From: Obelidium mucronatum
Taxonomy: Eukaryota; Chytridiomycota; Chytridiomycetes; Chytridiales; Chytriomycetaceae
Direction of reading: 5' to 3'
Assembly: GCA_025765595.1 (NCBI GenBank)
Contig: JAIVFH010000002.1
Location: forward strand, 496,001-560,000
DNA: 64,000 nucleotides
The position numbers and the translations under genes are program-made. Numbering within the stretch: position 1 is the first letter of the stretch; each line of letters starts with the position of its first letter. Of the stretch, positions 52,869 to 63,106 are shown in pieces. A model generated the notes under the pieces. It saw nothing but the letters and a program-made list of their open reading frames with translations, did not search any database and was not told the origin of the DNA.

Positions 52869-54519
52869 TCAAGACCACCAATAGAAGCTCCACGCATATA
52901 CATTAAGTAACTTCACTTCCTCATCCACAATCACACCCTCCACCTCCCCACCAATAAAATCATCCAACTCATCATCCTCATCAAGCTGATCAAAGTTGCC
53001 AAACACGTCATCTTCAAACTCATTTTCGTCGTCTTCGCTTTCTTCAAACAAAGGTAACCCTTCGTCTCCCTCGTCTTCCTCGCTCTCGTCGTCATCGTCG
53101 TCGGAAGAAAAGTCGTGGAGACTAAAGTCGTTGATTCTGCTTTCAAAGAATCCCCAGTCGCTCGGCGGCGGGGTCGAGAGACTTGTACTCAGGCGGTCTC
53201 CAAACACTCCGGTTGTAGAACTAGCTCGTGGACGTGACGTGAGGCTTGGGGTGTAGTATCTGTCAAGAAGGTATGATGTGCCGCTGGCCGCGGCGCTGCT
53301 GGATATTAGTTGGGCTGCTGCGGCTGCGGCTGCGTTACTGGATGAAGTGAGCCGTTGACGGGATGTACCACGAGCTGCTGTTCCTGATTTCGGGGGTTTC
53401 GCGATTGCCGTATTGGAGTTGGCTCGAGGTCGTCGCATGATTTGGGGCTTCTCATGGACTTTTTGGATATGTGACTATCCAATAAAACTCAAGTTAGAAG
53501 ACGGTCATCTTTTTTTTTCTCTCTCTGCACTTTTTCTCACCTTCAAGTTACCAAACTGAGAAAACGACTTTGAACATTGCTCACAAGTGAACTGTTTAAC
53601 ATTCAAATGAATTTTTTCGTGTGTCTTTAGATTTCCTTGTTGAGAAAACTCCTTGGTACAGCCAGGATGTTGACATTTGAAAGGTTTAACACCGGTATGT
53701 TTTCGTTCATGAGTTTTCAGATTTCCTTTTTGGTTGAAGGTCTTGTCGCAGAATGTGCAAACAAACGGCCGTTCTCCCGTGTGTCGGCGAAGGTGAATCT
53801 TCAAGTGAGCCAGCTGGGAAAGAAAAATATTTGTAAGGGGCGGTGCCAAGCGAAACGAGACTTTGAAGAATGAAAAGTGATTGGGGGAGTGGATGGCGTA
53901 CTTGAGCAAAGGTTGCAGTACAGTCGGCTTCAGTGCAAGGAAACTTTTTCTCGTCCAGCGTTCCCTTTTTTCCGGCCAAGCTGCGACTCAGACCAGCAAT
54001 GGATGATTCTCCATCTTCCTCCATTTTGATGACATCGCCTTCAACGGCATCCATTGTATTGGTATCTCCCATTGATTCTTCCGCTGAATTAGTTGAAGTA
54101 GAATTCTTTTTCTTTGAAGCTGTTGATTTGAGGAGTTTTTTCCCAGGTAGACAGGGACTATTCGGCGTCACGAGTTGCTGGTCCGATTGATCATTTGTCA
54201 TGGAAATCTTTACGTCATCGGAAGGCGGCGACTGTTGCTGATTAAATTTGAGCTGCGAAGTTTTCACTGGAGGTTTTGGAGGTTTTGAGGTGCTATTGAA
54301 CAAAAGTGCTCCAGGAGATAACAAAGACTGTTGGGTTGGAATTGTTGAGTGCGAAGCAAGGGACGTTGATCCGGGATCCAGAGGTTGTATTGAGGATGTT
54401 AGATCTCCGTCCAAAGCAAAATCAGTTGATGAGGCCGCTTGCAGGGTCATTCGTTCCAAATGAGGATAAAGGGGTGAGGCGATTGCGACATTGAGCTCTG
54501 ACGACGGCCGCGGAAGCAT
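52869..54519 (-). CDS. C2H2 zinc-finger transcription factor
   Basis: Three exons, complement of 52869-53474, 53541-53813 and 53902-54519, about 498 aa to the first stop. A Ser/Thr/Pro/Gln-rich N-terminus with a KKK cluster is followed by four C2H2 fingers in tandem: CTEADC...[36 protein letters not shown]...HEKIH and [22 protein letters not shown]. The finger repeats and NLKTHE linkers resemble fungal Azf1-type factors. The C-terminus is Ala-rich then strongly acidic ([15 protein letters not shown]), an activation-domain style. Introns fall inside fingers 1 and 4. The real C-terminus may extend into 51998-52868. Confidence 0.8.
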
Positions 54520-55002
54520 CTACAGTTATAGAGGAGAAATAGGAAGAATACGTGAGTTTGTTTTTGCGATTCCCTATTGCTGTCGTTTTCGATATAGACA
54601 AGGTAGCCCCCTTTGGTGTCCGCTGCGCCTCCTTCTCTCCTCCAACCGTCCTTCGGCCCTGGTCCTTCTAGCCACCGCAATGCATTCATGGTCCACAAAA
54701 GTCGAGCCCGTTGCTTCCCAAGGGCTCTCTTGGGTTGTGTACGGCTGCCTCACCTGGCTCTAGCTGTTGATTTTAAACGTGGGCGAAACAAAAAGAAAAA
54801 AAAATGTAGCACGCACTGAACAACAAAACAAAGGAACAAACAATCGCCTTTGACAGGGACGGCCGCGGTCTTTAATGAGAAACGCACCCCCACTTGTCTA
54901 TAAATAGAATAGATTGCAATGCTTTGAGCGACTTTACTCTTTTGTTTTCCCTCATGATCCAACCCAAAGAATCCCCCCAACAACAACACCGACCACACGG
55001 AC
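54520..55002. other. promoter of the C2H2 gene and 3' flank of GIR2
   Basis: No supported gene. Short + strand ORFs here have no motif. A CTATAAATAG element (54898-54907) reads the same on both strands but is about 380 bp from the C2H2 ATG, so its role is unclear. Confidence 0.4.
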
Positions 55003-55773
55003 TCAGTCGTCGTCCTCGTTGAAGTTTGCCAGCACGTCATTCACCTCCTCATCGTCCTCGTCTTCCGGCTCTTCCTCCAGACCCTCGAACTCCCGCGTGT
55101 CGACGCCCACGTCGCCGTCGGCCATCAGCGCCACGTCGGACAGCGCCAGGTTCTTGTCCTTTTCGAACAGCGCGCGGCCCGTCAGCCGGCCCTTGTTCGC
55201 CTCGGCCTTCGCAGCGGCCTTCGCGGCGGCACTGTTCGGGCCGCCGAGCCGCTCGACGGCGGCGCGCTTTTCGGCGGCGGCGGCGTCGACCAGGAAGGCG
55301 GCGCGCCACGCGGCGAACGACGCCGGCGTGACCTTCGTGCCGGCCAGGCGCGCGCGCTCCTCCGCCTCCGCCGCCGCGAGCCGCGCCTCGCGCGCCGCCT
55401 CCGCCGCCGCATCGCGCGCCGCAACGTGTTCGCGCAGCGCCTCGACCGCCGCCGCGTGCACGCCAAACACGAGCGCCATGCCGACCTGCGCCGCCGCGCT
55501 CTCGTTGACCAGCCGCAGCAGCTCCGCCGTCTCGCTGTCGGACAGCCCGACTGCCCGCACGATCGAGAACACGGGCAGCGTGTCCGGGTATTCGGCCGTG
55601 TACGCAACGTGCAGATAGTACTCGGGCGTCGGGCTGGCGCCGTAGTACTCGTCCATGCGGACATGCAGCGTGAACGACGGCGGCGTCGTCGGTACGTCGG
55701 GCTCGGAGAACTCGTCAAAGAAGATGGATCGCAGCGCCTCTTGTTCGTTTTGCTGTTCTTCGGCGTAATCCAT
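55003..55773 (-). CDS. GIR2: RWD-domain protein Gir2/RWDD1 (DRG-family regulator)
   Basis: Single exon, 256 aa. The N-terminal RWD domain runs from MDYAEEQQNEQEALRSIFFD through ASPTPEYYLHVAYTAEYPDT LPVFSI and includes the YPD.LP signature. A long Ala/Arg/Glu helix (charged single alpha helix) is followed by TGRALFEKDKNLALSDVALM and a very acidic end, as in RWDD1/DFRP2. The family stabilises DRG GTPases and in yeast binds Gcn1, damping Gcn2 signalling. The gene is strongly GC-rich throughout, unlike its neighbours. The ATG is 22 bp past the SNAPC4-like stop on the same strand. Confidence 0.88.
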   Translation of the reverse strand: MDYAEEQQNEQEALRSIFFDEFSEPDVPTTPPSFTLHVRMDEYYGASPTPEYYLHVAYTAEYPDTLPVFSIVRAVGLSDSETAELLRLVNESAAAQVGMALVFGVHAAAVEALREHVAARDAAAEAAREARLAAAEAEERARLAGTKVTPASFAAWRAAFLVDAAAAEKRAAVERLGGPNSAAAKAAAKAEANKGRLTGRALFEKDKNLALSDVALMADGDVGVDTREFEGLEEEPEDEDDEEVNDVLANFNEDDD

Positions 55774-55795
55774 CTAAATAAATAATATTTCCTTT

Positions 55796-57439
55796 TTACA
55801 TTTCTACTTCATCTTCATCAACAACGTCTTCATCAACCTCATCTCCAAAGCTCGAAATCGCTTCATACTGCCTCTTGCACATTTTCGCGGTTCTCGTTCT
55901 CATGTCTGTCGCCACTTTTGCCCATTTTGGTCCATGTTTTGCAACCAGCTCAAGTAAAAGATCGTTTTCCTGATTATTCATTGCAGAATTAGTTAGTAGG
56001 TGGAAGATTGAAAAGTTTCCCGGATAGCGTACTTGCTTACTGAAATCTCCCCTCTTTAAATCTGGATTCAGGGTGTTCAAGTACCGTTCCCTGCATTGAG
56101 CATCATTTCTAGTTTCAACATGACCAGAAACTTTTGTCCAACTGTTGAGACCATGAATGTTTACTGCTTCCACAAGTTTCTTGAAGGGGAGTGTCAATGC
56201 ATGTGTCAACAAACAGAAAATGATGAACAATCATCTTACTTCATCTTCAGATTTCGTCCATCTTCCTCTACTCACACCAGGTTTAAGAGTTTGCCGCCAT
56301 CGAAGCAGGCATTGGGAGCGATTCCTGGTGCCAATCTGTCTACTAATCTCGACCCAATTCGATCCAAACTTTGATACCAACTCCAGTAGCCGCGCATCTT
56401 CTTCTGGAGTCCAAGCCCTGAAAATAAAATAAGAAACGGTTTCTTTTTTTTAAAATGGCTTAAGCTGACTTCTCTACGTAACTGATTCAATGGATTAATG
56501 TACTTTTGATACACTCGAAAGCACTGCCACGCAACGCGTCCGTTCTGTGGAATTGATTCTTAAGAATAACAAACACCCAAGACAAGAAGATATTACCCCA
56601 AGTTCCGAGGCAATTAAATCCCAATCGACCCATCCAAGGGTCTCTCCGATTTCCTGCAGTCTTTGAACTTCCGCTTTGGAAAACAGTTGGCGATTAACTG
56701 ATGGGTGTTGGTTTACGAGATAATGAATTCGACAGTCTGTTGCTGTTTTGGTGGAGATAAAGTCTGGAATAGTTCGAGCGATAGAGGTCCAGTTGATTCC
56801 AGTCGTATTTGAACGAAGTCTAGGATCTGTTGCATCAGGTATGGGATCTTTTCCATTACGCGATCTATTTTTAAAAGGTACCAATGTCAGAGTACAACAG
56901 CAAGATATATTTTCTTGGAGTGTCTTACAGAATTCGCTTGTTTTCGCGTTCAACTTCTTCTTGCAGTTTCTGTTGATGAGGAACTTTGATGGGGAGGGAG
57001 GTAAGTGCAAAATTGTGAGAATTTGATTCGGCATCGAACGTACATCCAGGGTTCTTGTACATGTAAGGAATATGGCTATAGGCTTTTGACTGGGCATCCA
57101 AGTTTGGAGGTGGTGTCTGAGAACATCCGTTATGCATCAAGCCAATGCCTGTTTCCCTGCACGAAAACACCAACCTCCATCTCTAGATCCACAAAGTAGG
57201 GAGGCTTTCTTGGTAAATTGTACTTTTGTGTTGCCTTTTCTGGTGGGAGGGAATGCTCTGAAGCAAGGCTCTGCAAAGACGCCTTGTTTGCCCAACGCTT
57301 TAGATTCACACCCAGTGACACACACACGCACACGCACCAGCAGCGCTTCCGTTTTCTTCCTCGCGCTCAGCACGGCGTCGATGCGGGCCCTGACAGTCTC
57401 CTGAAGAGCGAGGTTCGCGGCCAGCGCTTGTTCCGCCAT
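55796..57439 (-). CDS. SNAPC4-like protein with tandem Myb/SANT repeats
   Basis: Eight exons, complement of 55796-55969, 56033-56179, 56240-56417, 56504-56544, 56597-56864, 56929-57116, 57175-57297 and 57338-57439, about 406 aa. The N-terminal helix is followed by LPRKPPYFVDLE and a PPPNLDAQSKAY region. Four to five SANT repeats come next: GINWTSIARTIPDF...CRIHY, WVDWDLIASELG, AWTPEEDARLLELVSKFGSN W, RGRWTKSEDEKLVEAVNIHG and NDLLLELVAKHGPKWAKVAT. The tail is acidic. This is the layout of the SNAP190/SNAPC4 DNA-binding subunit that drives snRNA promoters, here in a short form. The 41-nt exon 5 is fixed by phase (Q-K-A-W-T-P-E-E-D). Confidence 0.75.
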
Positions 57440-57470
57440 TTCGTCGTTTGGATATAAAAAACCACTCAAA
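57440..57470. promoter_or_regulatory. 31-bp divergent gap between SNAPC4-like and PMR1 start codons
   Basis: The two ATGs face away from each other across 31 bases (TCGTCGTTTGGATATAAAAA and on). The segment contains GGATATAAAA, a TATA-like word about 17 bp from the PMR1 ATG, too close to serve it. True transcription starts probably lie within the coding parts, or the annotated ATGs are not the ones used. Confidence 0.5.
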
Positions 57471-60400
57471 ATGTCGTCCAGCAGCTACGCGCGCGTGGCC
57501 GCCGATGGCGACGAGACGGGGCGGCGGCGGTCGTTCAGCCACCAGGCGGGCGACGTGGCGCTGCAGCGGCTGGCGGCGGGCGGCGGCGGCGGCGGCGGGC
57601 GCAGCTCAGAGCCGGGCACGCCGCAGCCGCTGCCGCTGCTGCCGCCCCGGCGCGCGTCGCAGTCCGGGCTCGCGCTGCCGGCTGCGCCGTTTGCGCTGCA
57701 GACGGCGGCGGACTCGCTCGCGGCGCTGAGCGTCGCGCCGCTGGCGGGCCTGTCGCACCACGAGGTCGAGTACCGCCGCCGCACCCACGGCGCGAACGTG
57801 CTCGACGCCGGCGACGAGGCCGAGTCGCTGCTGTCAAAGTTTGTCGACCAGTTCAAGAACCCAATGAACATGCTGCTGCTCGCGAGCGCCGCCGTGTCGC
57901 TTTGCATTGGCGAGATGGAGGACGCCATCAGCATCACCCTCGTATGTCTTGCTTTTTACTGCCGCTGCAGTTGATCACTCAAACAACCCCATCGCAGGCA
58001 ATGTTTATCGTCGTCACCGTTGCCTTTGTGCAAGAATACCGATCAGAAAAGTCTCTTGAAGCCCTCAACACTCTTTTGCCCCACTACTGCACAGTCGTCA
58101 GGTTTTATCTTCTTGCACGCATGAAGCAGGGTGGCGTATCACTGACACGAGTTCCTTAGAAACATGACAACACTCAAAATATTTGCCGAAGATCTTGTAC
58201 CTGGAGATATTGTCCACTTTTCGGCGGGCGATCGTATTCCGGCAGATCTACGACTCATTACAGCAAACGATTTGGAGCTGGATGAGTCCAGTCTGACGGG
58301 GGAAACAAATCCCAGACGCAAAAATGTCGACGTGATTCTCTCGTCAGTAGCGCCGCCTCTGGCGGAGCGCACCAATATCGCATTCATGGGAACTCTTGTT
58401 CGCAGCGGAAATTGCTCGGGGGTGGTGATTGGGACTGGAAAGAACACTGAATTCGGGCATGTTTTTACAATGATGAAAGAGGTAAAAAGTTAATCAGAGT
58501 TGAGATTGTGGCGGCGGCGAACGTAAAAAGAAATCTCAATACATTTCCGAAAACTCCAGGTCGAAGCAAAAAAGACTCCTCTACAAGCCAGTATGGATGA
58601 ACTCGGAAAACAGCTTTCTTTCGCCTCATTCATTCTCATTTTCGTTATCGTCCTCATTGGAGTATACCAAGGACGGCCCATGCTGGAAATGTTCACGATC
58701 GGAGTCAGTCTTGCCGTCGCAGCCATTCCCGAAGGACTCCCAATCGTTGTAACAGTCACACTTGCTCTCGGTGTTCTCCGAATGGCTTCTCGAAATGCAA
58801 TCATTAAAAAGCTTCCCAGTGTCGAATCCCTTGGAAGTGTGAATGTGATTTGTGTGGATAAAACGGGCACATTGACAATGAACAAAATGACGGTCACGAA
58901 AGCGTTTACAATGAAGGATCGCAGTCTTGTGGATGTGAACAATGCAACTTTGTTTTCAAGAATGAGCGCAACGCCAGGCTTTCAACAGATGATGCGGATA
59001 GGCAAGTTCTCAATTGAAATATTTGTGTTTTTATGTTATTGTTGTTTTTTTTAACGTAAGAAACTGCAGCGGTTGTATGCAACAATGCTCGGGCAGAAAA
59101 CTCGAAGGAGTCCATAGGCCAGCCAACAGAAGTTGCTCTTATCGAACTTGCAAACAAGGTTTCCTCAGATGACCAACGATTGAAATTCACAAGAATATCA
59201 GAAACTCCATTCACAAGTGATCGTAAATGCATGTCCGTAACCGTTCGTCAAATCGACGCTCCGCCTCATACACCACCACTCGTATTCGTGAAAGGAAGCA
59301 TGGAAATGGTACTTGATCGATGTAAATGGTATTTTGTTGGGGATGGTGATGTGAAGCTATTGGACGGAGCTACGCGGGAATTGGTTCGACTTCAGCATGA
59401 TGAAGCAGCAAATGCGGGGCTGCGGTGTATCTTTTTTGCGTTTGGAGAGAGTGAATCCGAGTTGGTGTTTGTTGGGTTTGTTGGTATGACTGATCCTGTG
59501 AGGCCGGGAACTGCGGCGGCTGTGAATAGGTTGATTGGGGGTGGGGTGCGGGTTATTATGTTGACTGGAGATTCAGGTAATATTGTAGCTAGCCTTTTCT
59601 TTGAACAATTTTGAAAAACTGATTTAATGCCGTTTTTTGATAGATGGAACAGCGGGAGCTATAGCCCGAGAAATCGGCATCCCAGTCAATAACAAGATGC
59701 AGAGCATGATGTCTGGAACGGAGCTTGATAACGTTGGAGACATGAACTTGGAAGAAATTATTGACAATGTGAATGTCTTCTATCGGGTAACCCCGAAACA
59801 CAAGATGTCCATTGTGCGTGCATTGCAATCGAAAGGTTACAATGTAGCCATGACTGGAGACGGTGTGAACGATGCGCCTGCGCTTAAACTCGCTGATATT
59901 GGAATTTCAATGGGGAAAAGTGGTACAGATGTTTCAAAAGAAGCTGCGGACATGATTCTTGTGAATGACGAATTTGGTATGTCTTTTGAGTATTTGTGTG
60001 TTTTGCCTTCTTACCAAAAATGGGTTTCGCCCTTCTAGCAACAATCCTCTACGCGATTGAAGAAGGCAAATCAATTTTCTACAATATCCAAAACTTTCTT
60101 CGGTTCCAATTGAGTACAAGTATATCCGCGTTAACGCTTGTAGCAGGTGCTACATTATTTGGTTTCCATAATCCCTTGAATGCGATGCAAATTCTTTGGA
60201 TTAGTTGAGTTTTTCTTATTTTATCTTATTTTTAAATATAGCCGTGTTGACTTTTTTGTATCTCACAAGATATCATTTGCGATGGTCCAGTTGCACAATC
60301 TCTTGGTGTTGAACTTGTGGACCCCGACATTATGAAGAAACCGCCACGTTCAAAAGACGAACCAATCATAACAAAATCGTTCATTTACAGAGTTCTTTTA

Positions 60401-60901
60401 TCAGCATTATGTATTGTCACAGGGACATTATTCGTTTATAGAAATGAGGTGGCGGCTGAATCATCGGAGGCAAGAATAACCACAATGGTACGCCATAAAA
60501 ATTATGATTTGTTTTTCAAAAGTCATCTCACCCCACCTTGTCCCCCCCATCATCCGTCCTACATTTTTTTTTCATAGACATTTACTTGCTTTGTTCTATT
60601 CGACATGTTCAACTCAATGGCCTGCCGCTCCGTCTCGCGATCTCTCTTTGCAATCGGCCCCTTCTCAAACCAAATGCTGAATATCGCGATCGTGTTATGT
60701 CTAGCTGGTCAACTCCTCGTAATCTACATGCCTTTTTTCCAATCGATTTTCCAAACGGAAGCACTTGCGTTCAAAGACTTGGTGTATCTTGTCGTGTTGA
60801 CGAGTTCGGTTTTATGGGTTGATGAATGGAGAAAGTATGTTAAGAGGAAAGGGTCGAAGGGGGAAGCGTTTGGGAGGTTCCATGCGGAAGATAAAGTGTG
60901 A
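57471..60901 (+). CDS. PMR1: Golgi Ca2+/Mn2+ P-type ATPase (SPCA, Pmr1)
   Basis: Nine exons (57471-57941, 57998-58101, 58160-58481, 58560-59001, 59070-59576, 59644-59976, 60039-60203, 60270-60487, 60578-60901), about 961 aa. A Gly/Arg-rich N-terminus leads into the cation-ATPase-N domain ([20 protein letters not shown]). Actuator TGE in [10 protein letters not shown]4 PEGLP, phosphorylation DKTGT near residue 399, P-domain [12 protein letters not shown] and M6 NIICDGP follow. It pumps Ca and Mn into the Golgi at the cost of ATP. The intron after exon 4 starts GCAAGT, a GC-AG intron. The intron after exon 7 starts GTTGAG. Exon 1 is strongly GC-rich. Confidence 0.95.
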
Positions 60902-61032
60902 AAGAAGGAATGCGGGGGGTAGAGAGAGAGAGAGCAGTTATCTAAGGGCAAGAATTTCACATACAAAACGACTTGCAAAAAAAAAATATAATTAACTTGT
61001 TGGGTGTGTGAAAACGACAACATGGTAAATCA

Positions 61033-62876
61033 ATGAAAATCACCCATCATAAAAAAAAAATGAATGATGATTCCTCAACATCCAAGCCGTTGGATGACCT
61101 TACCTCCACGATGATAGATTCGCTGGATACCGAAGGGACGAGTATTTGCTCTTCAGAAGGCCAAAACCTGCTTTCACGGGGTGCGAGAGAGAGTCTGACT
61201 TACGATGAAGTGGAGGTCCCGGAAGAGTCACACGTTAGCGACCAAGAAATGCTGAGGATTGGGATCGGCAAGATTAATGAACAAATTGTGGCGATTGGTA
61301 TGGGAAGTTATCAGTGGCGATTGTTTGTACTGTGTGGGTAAGAGTGACCAACCGCCACTACACCGATTTTTTGAGAGATCTGACACAAAGAATCCGTACA
61401 TTTCCAAAACAAAACAAAATCAAAGTTTCGGTTGGTTTGCTGATAATATGTGGTTGCAAGGAGTCAGTGTGGTTATTCCAGCGTTACGTCGAGAATTTGG
61501 TTTGAGTGAGACAGAAATGGGTGTTGGATCAAGTTTCGTCATGTTGGGTTTGTATTCTTTCGGTATTCTGCCGTTTTTTTTATTGCTTACCCCATGGTAA
61601 AACAGGTATGATGGTTGGATCTGCTGTATGGGGGGTTCTATCAGACGTGATTGGGAGAAAACCTGCATTTACTCTAACGCTTTTGATCACGGCTGTATTT
61701 GGATTCTGGGCCGCAAGCGCACAGAATTTTGCACAGTTTTATTGGCGGCTTTTCATGTTGGGCACTGGAGTTGGTGGAAACCTTCCCATTGATGGGTCGT
61801 TATTCCTTGAATTTGTGCCCGCGTCTCATGGGAATCTCATGACGCTGCTGAGTCTTTTTTGGCCACTGGGACAGATTTTTACGGCTGTGATTGCTTGGAG
61901 GATAATACCGATTGGCTCTTGCCCGGCTGATTTGAGTTTGCCTTGTGATATTGTTGGTGGCGAGAATTGGGCCTGGAGGGCTATTTTAAGGATTCTAGCG
62001 GTTTCTACGGCTTTCATGGTGTTGGCACGGGTTTTGATCGTCAATATGCTGGAGAGTCCCAAGTATTTATTGAGCGTGGGACAGCCTGAAGAAGCCGAAC
62101 GCGTTTTGAAAGAGTTGGGGAAGATAAATGGCTATCCTGGTGAAATTGCAACGTTACCAAGAAGATCTCTGTCTTCCGGCTCATGCCGGGAACAAAGGCA
62201 ATTGAAAGACGTTTGGAATGGGTTGATTGATGAGTGGAACGATAATATTGTAGTAGGATCAAGGCTATTCCTGTCGCTCTTTGAAATTGGAACGACGCGG
62301 CAAACGACAGTGCTGATTTTTGCGATTTGGAGTTTGATATCTCTGGGGTACACAATGTTCAATGGCTTTCTGCCAATCTTTCTGGGATCCACGCCGGATG
62401 GAGAATCCCCGCCCATATCCATAGACGAAACGTACCGCAACTATATGATTCTCGCCATCATGGGTGTCCCGGGCTCGTTTGCTGGCATGTTTTTGATTGA
62501 TACCCGGCTTGGCCGGAAGGGGACAATGGCAGCATCCACGTTCGGAACTGCCTTGTTCCTTTACGTATTCACATTCTCACAGACACCCGAATTTCAACTA
62601 TTTGCGGGCAGTGTAGTCTCTGTTCTTCAGAACTGCATGTATGGAGTGTTGTACACGTATACGCCAGAGATATTTGAGACAAATGTTCGGGGAACTGCGA
62701 ATGGAGCTGCGGCGGCGCTTTCGCGGGTGTTTGGCTGTTTGGCTCCGTTATTGACTGGGTTGTTGTTGAATATTTCAATGAGTGTGCCGCTGTTTCTTGC
62801 GTCGGCTGCGATTTTTGGGGCGGGGCTGTGTATGCTGTTCTTGCCCTTGGAGACTAGAGGGCGGGATGTTTTGTGA
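61033..62876 (+). CDS. MFS transporter, SV2/SVOP-like
   Basis: Three exons (61033-61337, 61426-61547, 61606-62876), about 565 aa with twelve hydrophobic segments. The hydrophilic N-terminus ends in IGIGKINEQIVAIGMGSYQW, the start of TM1 in SV2-type carriers. GVLSDVIGRKP is the MFS loop 2-3 signature. RLFMLGTGVGGNLPIDGSLF LEF and ESPKYLLSVGQPEEAERVL are typical of the SV2/sugar-porter branch. The substrate cannot be read from sequence; fungal relatives carry organic anions, sugars or nicotinate-like acids. It lies 131 bp downstream of PMR1 on the same strand, across a (GA)n run. Confidence 0.88.
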
Positions 62877-63106
62877 AGTGGTTTAATGCCCTTTTCTTTT
62901 CAGTTTACTTTTTAGTCATTCTCATAAAAAAATTGAGCTCCAACGATGGGTTATATAGCTCTAAACTGGATATGTATTGAAGCGTTGGATTGTATGCTTT
63001 GAAGCACAAAAATCGATCCGTCTGTTACGTGCCTTGGAAAAGAGTGCATATTGACAAACATTTGTCATATTTTTAAGGAACTATAAATATTATTGCAACT
63101 CCTTTA

